Origin: Xanthobacteraceae bacterium
Lineage (GTDB): Bacteria; Pseudomonadota; Alphaproteobacteria; Rhizobiales; Xanthobacteraceae
Length of the DNA: 41,072 bases
Reading direction: 5' to 3'
Assembly: GCA_019241285.1 (NCBI GenBank)
Contig: JAFAXD010000300.1
Coordinates: forward strand, 1 to 41,072
The notes under the pieces are model-generated. The model had not been told where the DNA came from and did not search any database. It saw only the letters and a program-made list of their open reading frames with translations. Every line of letters starts with the position of its first letter. The stretch's first letter is position 1. Below are positions 18,265 to 26,932 of the stretch, piece after piece. A program made the translations under genes and the position numbers.

Positions 18265-18783
18265 CTATCGACCTGCCTCCCACGCTCGGCCCATGAACCG
18301 TGCTTTGCCGCCCGCAAGAACGTGCAGCGCGCGTTCGAGATTGCGTTGCTGCGCCTGTGCCGACTTCAGTCGGACGAGGTAGCGGAGGATCTCCTTCTGC
18401 CGGCTGGGTGCCAGGTTGTTCCAACCTCGTCGCGCGGACGGATTGCGCTTGAGCGCACTGCCGAACCAACCCGGCATGGGATGAAGCGGACCGCCGCTGT
18501 AAGCGTCATCAAATACGATCGTTACACTCACAACGTCACCAACGCCGGTCGCCGACTCGTTACGCACCCTCTCATGCAGATAAAGAAAGAAGCTGCCGTC
18601 GCCCGCCGGCATCATGTTGATGCGCCAGGGGACGTCCGGCTTGCCGTTGACCTGAATGCGCACGGGCAGCGGCTTGCGCCAATCCGGCTTCAACCTCGCG
18701 GCTCGCTCAGCGCTGACCGCGACGTACGGATTGATGCCACGGATTTCGATCGGCGCGCGGAAGCGAAGCTTCGGACTCTGCAT
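18265..18783 (-). CDS. DUF1905 / YdeI-like (OmpD-associated) protein
   Basis: 'FRAPIEIRGINPYVAVSAERAARLKPDWRKPLPVRIQVNGKPDVPWRINMMPAGDGSFFLYLHERVR' plus C-terminal 'LAPSRQKEILRYLVRLKSAQAQQRNLERALHVLAG'. Confidence 0.82.
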   Translation of the reverse strand: MQSPKLRFRAPIEIRGINPYVAVSAERAARLKPDWRKPLPVRIQVNGKPDVPWRINMMPAGDGSFFLYLHERVRNESATGVGDVVSVTIVFDDAYSGGPLHPMPGWFGSALKRNPSARRGWNNLAPSRQKEILRYLVRLKSAQAQQRNLERALHVLAGGKARFMGRAWEAGR

Positions 18784-18871
18784 GCTCGGCCCATTCAGAT
18801 GACTGCCGGGACGTTCCGTTCACCAGAATTGGGTCCGAGCTGTGACGCGAGACGCCGGCCGCGCCCTCCGC

Positions 18872-19075
18872 TCAATTCGCAAAACAGCCGGCGTGGTCGA
18901 GATCGGCGAGGAGGCCCCGCTGCTTGGGTTGCCAGCCTAGCCGCTCCTTTGTTTGCTCGTTCGCGGCGGGCATGTCCATCTGCGCGAAATGGACGAACCA
19001 GCCAAAGTGACCGGCCGCTTGCTCAGGGGAGATGTCTGCGGCACCGGTGGCTAGCGATCTAAGCCTAACTAACAC
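18872..19075 (-). pseudogene. C-terminal remnant of an SDR / NAD-dependent epimerase family oxidoreductase
   Basis: 'DISPEQAAGHFGWFVHFAQMDMPAANEQTKERLGWQPKQRGLLADLDHAGCFAN' resembles the C-terminus of SDR proteins ('..HFG.L..F...D.PASS..T.ERLGW.PT.PGL..DLD...YF'). No N-terminal Rossmann fold is present upstream. Confidence 0.7.
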
Positions 19076-19124
19076 AACCCGCGCCGGCGCCCCTCCGGGT
19101 AAACATCAAGAAGGGGCCGAACAG

Positions 19125-19582
19125 TCAGGCCCTGCCGACGCGACCGCGCCGCGGGTCCGGGCCGGGATCGCGCCCGGCGGCAACGACAGCCAGCCGCCCG
19201 ATGTAATGGGCCCAGCCGGCGTCATGGTCGGCGCAGAGCCCGGCATTGGGAATGCCGGTGTGCGTGAGGCGCAGCAGCGTTCCATCCGGCTGCTCGAGCA
19301 GATCGATTTCGATCAGGCTCGATCCCGGCGGCATGACGTCGCTGCCTTCCCAGCCAAACTGTAGGCGAGACGGTGCACGGGCACGACCTCGCGGAATGCG
19401 CCGCGGGCGCAACGCGCTCCCGTGACATTGACGAGGTAGATCCCGCCGGGCTGCGGTTCGACATTTGCCTCCGTCCCCATCCAGCGCAGGATCTTCTCCG
19501 GGTCGGTGAGGAGGGCGAACACGGCAGCGGGCGGGGCGGGGACATGCGTCTCGCGGCGGACGACCAGAGCCTCTTGTTGCAT
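19125..19582 (-). pseudogene. SRPBCC (AHSA1-type) family gene with an apparent single-base frameshift near 19358-19360
   Basis: N-terminal half in one frame (MQQEALVVRRETHVPAPPAAVFALLTDPEKILRWMGTEANVEPQPGGIYLVNV...REVVPVHRLAYS) and C-terminal half in another (FGWEGSDVMPPGSSLIEIDLLEQPDGTLLRLTHTGIPN...GWAHYIGRLAVVAAG). One missing base at TACAG/TTTGGC joins them. Confidence 0.8.
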
Positions 19583-19686
19583 TGGTCTCTCTCGTGGTTG
19601 CGATGGTGTGGGGCCTCGCTTGAAGATAGACAGGCAAGGCGGGCGACGCCATCGCCGCGGGATGGAAGGACAGAGGCGGTAACGGG

Positions 19687-20757
19687 ATGACTCGCGGCAT
19701 GGATCTGCCCGCGCCTCTCGCTTGGCTGGTGGATGAGGCCAATGATGCGCGTGCTCCCGACCAGTTCCTCGCCGAGCTTGGCGCCAAGCTCCTGGCCGAC
19801 GGTCTCCCGCTGGCTGGCGGTGCGCTGACGCTCGCCGTGCCGCATCCGATTATCGCTCACCGGACCTGGATGTGGCGCGCCGAGACCGGAGCGGTGATCG
19901 AGGCACTGGGCTTCGCGAGCGGCCCGTTCAGCCAGGCCGGGCACAAATGGTTGGCCGAGCTCGGCCCGGTTCACAGCAATACGATAGGCTCGGCGGCGGA
20001 GAGCCCAGTGCTGGGCTGGGCGGGCAACCGGGGATTCACGGCGGATGAAACCGCCCGGTTGAACGAGGTGGCGCGGTTCGCCGCCGCGCCGCTGGCAGCG
20101 TTAACGGCGCGCGCGGCGCTGGGCGCGCTGCTCGAGGCTTATCTCGGCCGTCGTAGCGCCGCCCGGGTGCTGGCCGGGGCGCTCCGCCGCGGCACGGGAG
20201 AAACCATCCGCGCCGCACTGCTGTTTGCCGATCTGCGTGACTTCACGGTCATGTCTGAGGCGACGGAGCCCGCGGTCATGATCGCGGTCCTCGATGCCTG
20301 GTTCGACCGCGTCGCGGGGGCCGTACACGCCTTCGGGGGCGAGGTGCTGAAGTTCATCGGCGACGGCATGCTGGCAATTTTCCCGGTGACCGGCACACCG
20401 TCCGAGGCGTGCGAAGCCGCCTTGCGCGCCGTCGCCGCCGCGCGTGCCGGCATGGCCCATCTCAATGCCGGGCGGCAGCAGCAAGGTCTGCCGACGCTGT
20501 CGTTCGGCGCCGCCCTACATCTCGGTGAGATCCTGTGGGGCAATATCGGTTCAAGTGACCGGCTGGACTTCACCGCCATCGGCCCCGCGGTCAATCTGGT
20601 CAGCCGGCTGGAAGGGCTGTGCAAGCTGCTCGGCCGATCGGTGCTGATTTCGGGCGCGGTCGCCGCCGAAACCAAGACTCCTTTAGTGCCGTTCGGTAAT
20701 CACGAATTGCGCGGGATCGCCGCGCCCTGCGCGGTCTTCACGCTGCCGGATGCGTAA
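19687..20757 (+). CDS. Adenylate/guanylate cyclase domain protein (class III)
   Basis: 'IRAALLFADLRDFTVMSEATEPAVMIAVLDAWFDRVAGAVHAFGGEVLKFIGDGMLAIFP...LSFGAALHLGEILWGNIGSSDRLDFTAIGPAVNLVSRLEGLCKLL'. Confidence 0.95.
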   Translation: MTRGMDLPAPLAWLVDEANDARAPDQFLAELGAKLLADGLPLAGGALTLAVPHPIIAHRTWMWRAETGAVIEALGFASGPFSQAGHKWLAELGPVHSNTIGSAAESPVLGWAGNRGFTADETARLNEVARFAAAPLAALTARAALGALLEAYLGRRSAARVLAGALRRGTGETIRAALLFADLRDFTVMSEATEPAVMIAVLDAWFDRVAGAVHAFGGEVLKFIGDGMLAIFPVTGTPSEACEAALRAVAAARAGMAHLNAGRQQQGLPTLSFGAALHLGEILWGNIGSSDRLDFTAIGPAVNLVSRLEGLCKLLGRSVLISGAVAAETKTPLVPFGNHELRGIAAPCAVFTLPDA

Positions 20758-20847
20758 CAAATTGTAGCGGGGCCTGTCGGCCTGGAGCATCCACGTTCGT
20801 CCTTGGGACGTGGAGTAAAAACGCACACAGCACAGAAAGGGCAAATC

Positions 20848-21294
20848 ATGGCGGAGCAAGCGACTGCGACCAAGCCGACCAATCCGGTGCAAGCAGCAAA
20901 AGCGGAGGTACGGGGAGGCCTTACGCCGTACCTGATGGTGGATGGAGCCATCAAGGCCGGTGAGTTCTACAAGCGTGCGTTCGGCGCGGAGGTCGCCTCG
21001 ACGGTCCCTCCCGATGACAAGGGCCGGACCATGCACGTGCATCTCTATGTGCACGGCCAATCGTTGATGTTGAGCGATCCCTTCCCGGAGCACGGCTGTC
21101 CGTTCAAGGAGCATCAAGGCTATTCGTTGATGCTTCCGCTCGCCGCCGGCGAGATCGAGAAATGGTGGAAGCGCGCCGTCGATGCTGGCTGCACGGTCAT
21201 CATGCCGCTTGCCGATCAATTCTGGGGTGACCGCTACGGCCAGCTGCGCGATCCGTTCGGCGTCCTCTGGGCGCTCGATGCGCCGATCAAATGA
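20848..21294 (+). CDS. VOC family protein (PhnB-like)
   Basis: 'LTPYLMVDGAIKAGEFYKRAFGAEVASTVPPDDKGRTMHVHLYVHGQSLMLSDPFPEHG...DQFWGDRYGQLRDPFGVLWALDAP'. Confidence 0.92.
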   Translation: MAEQATATKPTNPVQAAKAEVRGGLTPYLMVDGAIKAGEFYKRAFGAEVASTVPPDDKGRTMHVHLYVHGQSLMLSDPFPEHGCPFKEHQGYSLMLPLAAGEIEKWWKRAVDAGCTVIMPLADQFWGDRYGQLRDPFGVLWALDAPIK

Positions 21295-21300
21295 GCTTGC

Positions 21301-21323
21301 GGCCGGCGGCAACACCGCCGGCC
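21301..21323 (+). terminator. Stem-loop just downstream of the VOC gene (possible terminator; weak T-tract)
   Basis: ggccggcgg-caaca-ccgccggcc perfect 9-bp stem starting 7 nt after the stop codon. Confidence 0.45.
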
Positions 21324-21471
21324 TCCTAGTTGGATAAGTGGACCCTCGCTTCCGACATCGCGATCCAGGCGATCACGGCTTCGGAGAAACCGTCCACGCG
21401 CGTCCACGCGCCCATGTCCCACACCCTGCTGGTACGCGGCGACATTGACCATGTAGCCGCGTGCCTGCGGA

Positions 21472-21837
21472 TCAGAGACTTCCAAGTTCGGCGGCCGATG
21501 GCAGGACTATCTGGATGTCCATGAGTTTATCGATAGCACAAAAGTAGCGTGCTCGGACCTTCGACATCGGATGATCTTGCATAGCGTCGATCTCGGCGGC
21601 ACGCTCGCAGGAATGCTCTTTCCGCAGCGAACTCTGCCGTCGCTCGCAGTTGCCTCGTTTTGCATCGGGATGCGTTTCAGGCCGACGACCCTGACCGGAT
21701 AATCGCCAATGAAACCTCAAGAAGGAACTGATATAGAGATCATCATCGAGCTGCGCCGCCATCCACGCGATTAGAGATTCAGACGGGGATGGCTTTATGA
21801 GGTTGCTGATGATGTTGGTGTCGAGCAGGTAGCGCAT
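21472..21837 (-). pseudogene. Truncated PIN-domain (VapC-like) toxin
   Basis: Starts as a canonical VapC (MRYLLDTNIISNLIKPSPSESLIAWMAAQLDDDLYISS) but the remaining ~80 aa have no PIN-like motifs. Start codon overlaps the antitoxin stop (TGATG). Confidence 0.7.
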
Positions 21838-22136
21838 CAGATGTCGATGTTGCGTCCATCGTCGCGCGGCCGGGTCAGGTCGAGATCCGCGCCTACGAGC
21901 GGCGATCGACGGAGCGCGGCGAGTATGCCCCCCTTTCGTGGCGGCTCGCCGGCCAAGGTCTTGCTGACCGAGGCGCGCAGGCGTGACGCGTCGGGGCTAT
22001 TTTCCGCCAAACGTCGCGCCAGCGAACGAATTAGATCGCGGTCGGCCTCGCGACCCAGTACCTCGAACCGCGCAAGGCCGCGTCGTTTCAGTCGAGACCG
22101 GTATTTCTCAGTTGCGGGCTTTTGCGGTGAGTTCAT
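21837..22136 (-). CDS. Type II antitoxin (partner of the truncated VapC-like toxin)
   Basis: 'KYRSRLKRRGLARFEVLGREADRDLIRSLARRLAENSPDASRLRASVSKTLAGEPPRKGGILAALRRSPLVGADLDLTRPRDDGRNIDI'; resembles antitoxins that precede VapC genes. Confidence 0.75.
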   Translation of the reverse strand: MNSPQKPATEKYRSRLKRRGLARFEVLGREADRDLIRSLARRLAENSPDASRLRASVSKTLAGEPPRKGGILAALRRSPLVGADLDLTRPRDDGRNIDI

Positions 22137-22222
22137 GGCAGTCTCCAATTCCCGGTAATCTATCCGGGAATCGGGAGGTTCAAGCGCCAATTTGCCCGCG
22201 CAGCAAGTCCGACTGCGCCTGA

Positions 22223-24481
22223 TCAACCCTCGAGCACATCATCGATCCGGATCGGAAAGCGCCGCACCCGCACGCCGGTCGCGTGCCAGACGGCGTTGGC
22301 GACGGCACCGGCACTACCAACAACGCCGATCTCGCCGACGCCCTTGATGCCGAGTGCGTTGACGTGCGGATCGTGCTCATCGACGGTGATGACATCGAGC
22401 GCGCCGACATCCGCATGCACCGGAATGTGATACTCGGCGAGGTTCGCGTTGATGATCCGGCCGGAGCGCCGGTCCGTAATCGCTTCCTCATTGAGGGCGA
22501 ATGATTGTCCCCAGATCATGCCGCCAAACAGTTGGCTGCGCACGAGCTTGGGATTGATGATGCGCCCCACAGCGAACGCACCGACCATGCGGGTTGCGCG
22601 AATTTGGCCGAGCTCCGGGTCAACCTTCACCTCAGCGAACACGGCGCCGTGCGCATACATGGCGTAGTTCGCCTGGGCGGCGGGATCGATCGCACCTTTG
22701 CCACGCGCTTCGAGCTCGTTGACGCCCGCGCGCCGCAGAATATCTGCGTAGCTCTCGCTGCGCGTCTCGTCATCGCGGCGGAACAGCCGGCCGCCGCGGG
22801 CGATGACGCCGGCGTTGCCGGCGCCAAACAGCGGTGAGTGCTGGTCGCGCGTCGCGAGATCGGCCAGTTTCGCAATCACCGCGGCGCCCGCGTCCTGGAT
22901 GGCGCTGCCCGCGGTTGCGGTATGTGCTGATCCGCCGGCAATGCCGGCATCCGGCAGGTCGGAGGTGCCGGCCTTGAATTCGATCTGTTCGAGATCAAGT
23001 CCGAGGCTATCGGCCGCGATCTGCGCAAAAGCAGTCCAGGCGCCCTGGCCCATATCGTGCGTGCCGCTCTCGACCACACCCGTTCCGTCGCTGCGCAGAA
23101 CGGCGCGCGCCTGCGCCTCGAACATCAGCGCCGGAAAGATGGCGGTGCCCATGCCCCAGCCGACCAGCAGGCCGGCGTCATCGCGCATCTGGCGTGGCGC
23201 GAGCGGGCGCTGCGACCAGCCGAAACGCTGCGCCCCCTGGGCGTAGCATTCGCGCAAGCGCTTCGACGAGAATGGTCTGCCGCTCATCGGCTCGACCTCG
23301 GCATAGTTCTTGATGCGGAAGGCGAGGGGATCCATGCGGCAGGCCCATGCAGCTTCATCGAGCACGCTCTCCAGCACGATCGATCCGGTGGCTTCGCCGG
23401 GCGCCCGCATGAATAGCGGCGTGCCGATGTCGAGGCGCACAGCTTCATGCGAGGTGGCAATGGCCGGGCTGGCATAGAGCGGGTGTGACGCGTCTGCCGC
23501 CGGCTCGTAGAAATCATCGAAGGTGCTGGTGGAGATCTTCGCGTGATGCGCAATCGCCGTGAGGGTGCCGTCGCGGTCAGCGCCGATGCGCATGGTTTGC
23601 CGGGTCGCGGAGCGATGCCCGACCGGACCATACATCTGCTCGCGGCCCAGCACGAGCTTCACCGGGCGGCCGACCAGCCGCGCCGCCATGATACCGAGAA
23701 TCTGCGGGCCGACCGCAATTCCTTTCGAGCCGAAGCCGCCGCCAAGAAATGGACTGCGGATATGAATGTGCTCCGGCGCGATGCCGAACAACTCGGCGAT
23801 CCGCGCGCGGGTCATCACCAGCCCCTGGGTCGGCATGTCGAGCGAGAGCGTGTCGCCGTCCCAGGCGGCGACGACCCCGTGCGGCTCCATGGCATTGTGA
23901 TATTGCGCCGGGGTTTCGTAAGTCGCCTCGATCCGCATCGGTGCAGCCGCAAGCGCGGCGTTCGCGTCCCCATGCTGGACCTCCGCCTGGTTGAACAACC
24001 CAACGCTCGGCGGCACATAGCTCTCGTTTGCATCAAGACCGACACGCGCCGGCTCAGCCTCATAACGCGGGGCCAGCAATTTTGCGCCTTGCGTCGCCGC
24101 TTCCAGACTCTCCGCGATCACGACCGCAATCGGCTGGTTGGCGTAACGCACGCGATCGCTGTGCAACAGGTCGAGCCGGAAGGCGAACGGATTCGTTTTC
24201 GCTTCCGGGTCCACGGCGAGCGGCGGCTTGTGCGCCGGCGTCATGACATCAACAATACCGGGATGGTGTTTTGCTGCTTCCACATCAAGGAACGTGACGC
24301 GGCCGCGCGCGATGCTGCTGGTCGCGATAACGGCGTAGAGCATGCCGGGCAGATGATTGTCCGCGGCGAAGCGCGCCGTACCCGTCACTTTCAGGATGCC
24401 ATCGCGGCGGGTGAGCGGTTGCCCGATATTGGAACCGTGACGCACGTGGGCGGGGGCTTGGCTCAGTCTGAGCTCAGGCAT
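22223..24481 (-). CDS. Xanthine dehydrogenase family protein, molybdopterin-binding subunit
   Basis: 'IGQPLTRRDGILKVTGTARFAADNHLPGMLYAVI', 'SPFLGGGFGSKG', 'MRAPGEATGSIVLESVLDEAAWACRMDPLAFR' and 'IKGVGEIGVVGSAGAVANAVWHATG'. Confidence 0.95.
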   Translation of the reverse strand: MPELRLSQAPAHVRHGSNIGQPLTRRDGILKVTGTARFAADNHLPGMLYAVIATSSIARGRVTFLDVEAAKHHPGIVDVMTPAHKPPLAVDPEAKTNPFAFRLDLLHSDRVRYANQPIAVVIAESLEAATQGAKLLAPRYEAEPARVGLDANESYVPPSVGLFNQAEVQHGDANAALAAAPMRIEATYETPAQYHNAMEPHGVVAAWDGDTLSLDMPTQGLVMTRARIAELFGIAPEHIHIRSPFLGGGFGSKGIAVGPQILGIMAARLVGRPVKLVLGREQMYGPVGHRSATRQTMRIGADRDGTLTAIAHHAKISTSTFDDFYEPAADASHPLYASPAIATSHEAVRLDIGTPLFMRAPGEATGSIVLESVLDEAAWACRMDPLAFRIKNYAEVEPMSGRPFSSKRLRECYAQGAQRFGWSQRPLAPRQMRDDAGLLVGWGMGTAIFPALMFEAQARAVLRSDGTGVVESGTHDMGQGAWTAFAQIAADSLGLDLEQIEFKAGTSDLPDAGIAGGSAHTATAGSAIQDAGAAVIAKLADLATRDQHSPLFGAGNAGVIARGGRLFRRDDETRSESYADILRRAGVNELEARGKGAIDPAAQANYAMYAHGAVFAEVKVDPELGQIRATRMVGAFAVGRIINPKLVRSQLFGGMIWGQSFALNEEAITDRRSGRIINANLAEYHIPVHADVGALDVITVDEHDPHVNALGIKGVGEIGVVGSAGAVANAVWHATGVRVRRFPIRIDDVLEG

Positions 24482-25532
24482 GTTGCAGCACTCCGGGCAG
24501 AACAGAGAATGGCGAGGCGGGAAGGGCGGGAACCCGCGCCGGCGTGCCAGCGGCAGCCAGAGTCAATGCGCGGGCGATGGTCCGACGCGCCAGTTCGATC
24601 TTGAACGCATTGTCCCCGGACGGTTTTGCGTCGGTCAGCGCCGCGGTGGCAGCCTGGAGATAGATGCCAACGGCCGGCGTCGCGCCAATCAGAACCTGCT
24701 CCGCGGCGCGGGCGCGCCAGGGCTTAGCGGCAACACCGCCCAAAGCGAGCCGCGCGTCCGCAATCCGACCTTGCTCGATGCGCAGCGCGGCAGCCGCTGA
24801 GACGATGGCAAACGCGTAGGACGTGCGTTCGCGGACTTTCAGATAGCGCGCATGCGCGGCGAAACTGCGCGCGGCGGGCGGCAGCCGCAGCGCGACGATC
24901 AGGTCGCCCGGCTCGAGCACATTGTCGTGTTCCGGAGTATCGCCGGGAAGGCGATGCAAGTCCTCCAACGCGATATCGCGCCTGCCGCGGCGGCCTTCGA
25001 TCTCAACCACGGCGTCGAGCGTGACCAGCGGGACGCAGAAATCAGAGGAATGCGTGGCGATGCAGGCTTCGCTCCAGCCCAGGATGGCGTGCAGGCGGTT
25101 TTCGCCATCCCGCGCGTCACATCCGGAACCCGGCTGGCGTTTGTTACAAGCACCGGCGACGTCGTAGAAATACGCGCACCGCGTCCGCTGCAGCAGATTG
25201 CCGCCGACCGTCGCCGCGTTGCGCAGCTGCGCCGATGCCCCCGATAGCAGCGCTTCAGCAACAGAGGGATAGGCGCGGGCGAAATCAGGGTCGTGCGCGA
25301 GGTCGGCATTGCGCACAAGCGCGCCGACGCGCAGGCTGCCGTCGCTGCGATGCTCGATGCGATCAAGGCCGGGCAGGTGCGTGACGTCGACGAGGCGATC
25401 GGGATGTGTGATCCCGCCCTTCATCAGATCGATGAGGTTGGTTCCGGCGGCGAGATAGCTCGCGCCTGGCGCGCTCGCGGCCGCGATGGCCTCGGTGACC
25501 GAACGGGGTCTGACGTATTCGAAGTTGTTCAT
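24474..25532 (-). CDS. Xanthine dehydrogenase family FAD-binding subunit
   Basis: 'MNNFEYVRPRSVTEAIAAASAPGASYLAAGTNLIDLMKGGITHPDRLVDV', 'NAATVGGNLLQRTRCAYFYD' and 'CDARDGENRLHAILG'. Start at 25532 overlaps the 2Fe-2S gene stop. Confidence 0.95.
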   Translation of the reverse strand: MNNFEYVRPRSVTEAIAAASAPGASYLAAGTNLIDLMKGGITHPDRLVDVTHLPGLDRIEHRSDGSLRVGALVRNADLAHDPDFARAYPSVAEALLSGASAQLRNAATVGGNLLQRTRCAYFYDVAGACNKRQPGSGCDARDGENRLHAILGWSEACIATHSSDFCVPLVTLDAVVEIEGRRGRRDIALEDLHRLPGDTPEHDNVLEPGDLIVALRLPPAARSFAAHARYLKVRERTSYAFAIVSAAAALRIEQGRIADARLALGGVAAKPWRARAAEQVLIGATPAVGIYLQAATAALTDAKPSGDNAFKIELARRTIARALTLAAAGTPARVPALPASPFSVLPGVLQHA

Positions 25533-26026
25533 GCCGAGCGCCTCTGGTTTGCTTCGCGCAGGCGGTCCTGCGCATCGAGCACCGCCTCGAGAATTCCCGC
25601 ATAGGCGCCGCAGCGGCAGAGATTGCCGCTCATCGCTTCGCGCACGCGCTCCGGATCGTCGCCGGTCTGGCCTTCCTGGATCAGCCCGATCGCGCTCATG
25701 ATCTGGCCCGGCGTGCAGAACCCGCACTGAAAACCGTCATGGGCGATGAACGCGGCCTGCACGGGATGCAACGCATCGCCATGGGCGACACCCTCGATGG
25801 TGAGCACGTCGGCCCCGTCGCAGCTCAGCGCCAACGTCAGGCATGAATTGATCCGCCGCCCATCGAGATGCACCGTGCAAGCGCCGCATTGGCCGCGATC
25901 GCAGCCCTTCTTGGTGCCGGTCAGATGCAGGCGCTCGCGCAGGAGATCGAGCAGCGTGACGCGCGTATCGTCGATCTCGACCTCACGCGGTTTGCCGTTA
26001 ACGGTGAGAGTGATGGAATGACTCAT
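25529..26026 (-). CDS. (2Fe-2S)-binding subunit, xanthine dehydrogenase family
   Basis: 'GTKKGCDRGQCGACTVHLDGRRINSCLTLA' and 'CGFCTPGQIMSAIGLI...MSGNLCRCGAYAGI' are canonical ferredoxin-type and helical 2Fe-2S domains. Confidence 0.96.
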   Translation of the reverse strand: MSHSITLTVNGKPREVEIDDTRVTLLDLLRERLHLTGTKKGCDRGQCGACTVHLDGRRINSCLTLALSCDGADVLTIEGVAHGDALHPVQAAFIAHDGFQCGFCTPGQIMSAIGLIQEGQTGDDPERVREAMSGNLCRCGAYAGILEAVLDAQDRLREANQRRSA

Positions 26027-26264
26027 GCAAGTGTTCCAATCGCTGCCATTTGCTATTGTCAGAATTGAATCGGCGTTGCTCGCGCCAGCAGAGCTGGTCC
26101 GGCATTGTTGGTCGATTCATCGTGGTGGTTTGTGGGTGCGGACAACCATACCTGCTGCCGCCACGATCCTTCGATCAGTCGGCGGGTAGAAGAGTGGTCC
26201 CGATGAGGTTTAGTATACGGAGGCTGCCTCCGCTTTGCAAGAGGCCGCGACGCGGACGATCGAG

Positions 26265-26903
26265 ATGCGACATCAATCTGTCGTGACGGGACGAAAGCCA
26301 CGCGCTGACGCGCTGCGCAACCGCGACCGCGTGCTGGAGGCAGCCAAGGCTGTATTCAGCGCCGGTGGTCCGGATGCGAGTCTTGAAGCGGTGGCCAAGC
26401 GCGCCGGCGTTGGCATCGGCACGCTCTACCGACATTTCCCGACGCGCGAGGCCTTGTTCGAGGCGGTGTACCGGCGCGAGGTCGAGCAACTCACCGAGCT
26501 TGCCGAGCAGTTGAAGGGGGAAGCGGAGCCGGTCGAGGCTTTGCGACGTTGGCTGCGGTCGAATGTTGAATTCGTCGCGACCAAGAAGGGAATGATCGCC
26601 GCCTTGGCGCTCGCTGCTCACGGTATGTCCGAGCTCTACGCTTTTTCGGCTGATCGCCTGACCAAAGCGATCGGGGGGTTGCTGGATCGAGCAATCGCGG
26701 CCGGAGACATCCGCTCCGACATCGGCCCCGAGGACGTGCTGCGCGCGCTTGTCGGGATGTGCTACATGAACGATCAGCCCGGGTGGCAGAAAAGCGTGTT
26801 GCGGTTGTTGGATGTATTTGTTGATGGACTGCGGGTGCGGCACAGCGGCGTGCGACACACGCCAGGTGTGCCGCGCCGTCCCAGCAGTCGCGCACGCAGC
26901 TAG
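26265..26903 (+). CDS. TetR/AcrR family transcriptional regulator
   Basis: 'RDRVLEAAKAVFSAGGPDASLEAVAKRAGVGIGTLYRHFPTREALFEAVYRREVEQL'. Divergent from the xanthine-dehydrogenase-type operon. Confidence 0.95.
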   Translation: MRHQSVVTGRKPRADALRNRDRVLEAAKAVFSAGGPDASLEAVAKRAGVGIGTLYRHFPTREALFEAVYRREVEQLTELAEQLKGEAEPVEALRRWLRSNVEFVATKKGMIAALALAAHGMSELYAFSADRLTKAIGGLLDRAIAAGDIRSDIGPEDVLRALVGMCYMNDQPGWQKSVLRLLDVFVDGLRVRHSGVRHTPGVPRRPSSRARS

Positions 26904-26932
26904 CCCGTGGGGCGGCCTAAGGTACTCGCTGA

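Noticed and set aside
17266-19062. 598-aa plus-strand ORF across the oxidoreductase and DUF1905 genes
   Set aside because: Antisense to two well supported genes; composition is Arg/Ala/Gly-rich with no domain signal.
21295-21720. Possible transposase or additional gene remnants between the VOC gene and the VapC fragment
   Set aside because: No frame gave a recognisable family motif; treated only as unassigned sequence next to the truncated toxin.
23543-24604. 353-aa plus-strand ORF antisense to the molybdopterin subunit
   Set aside because: Antisense to a strongly supported xanthine-dehydrogenase-family gene.
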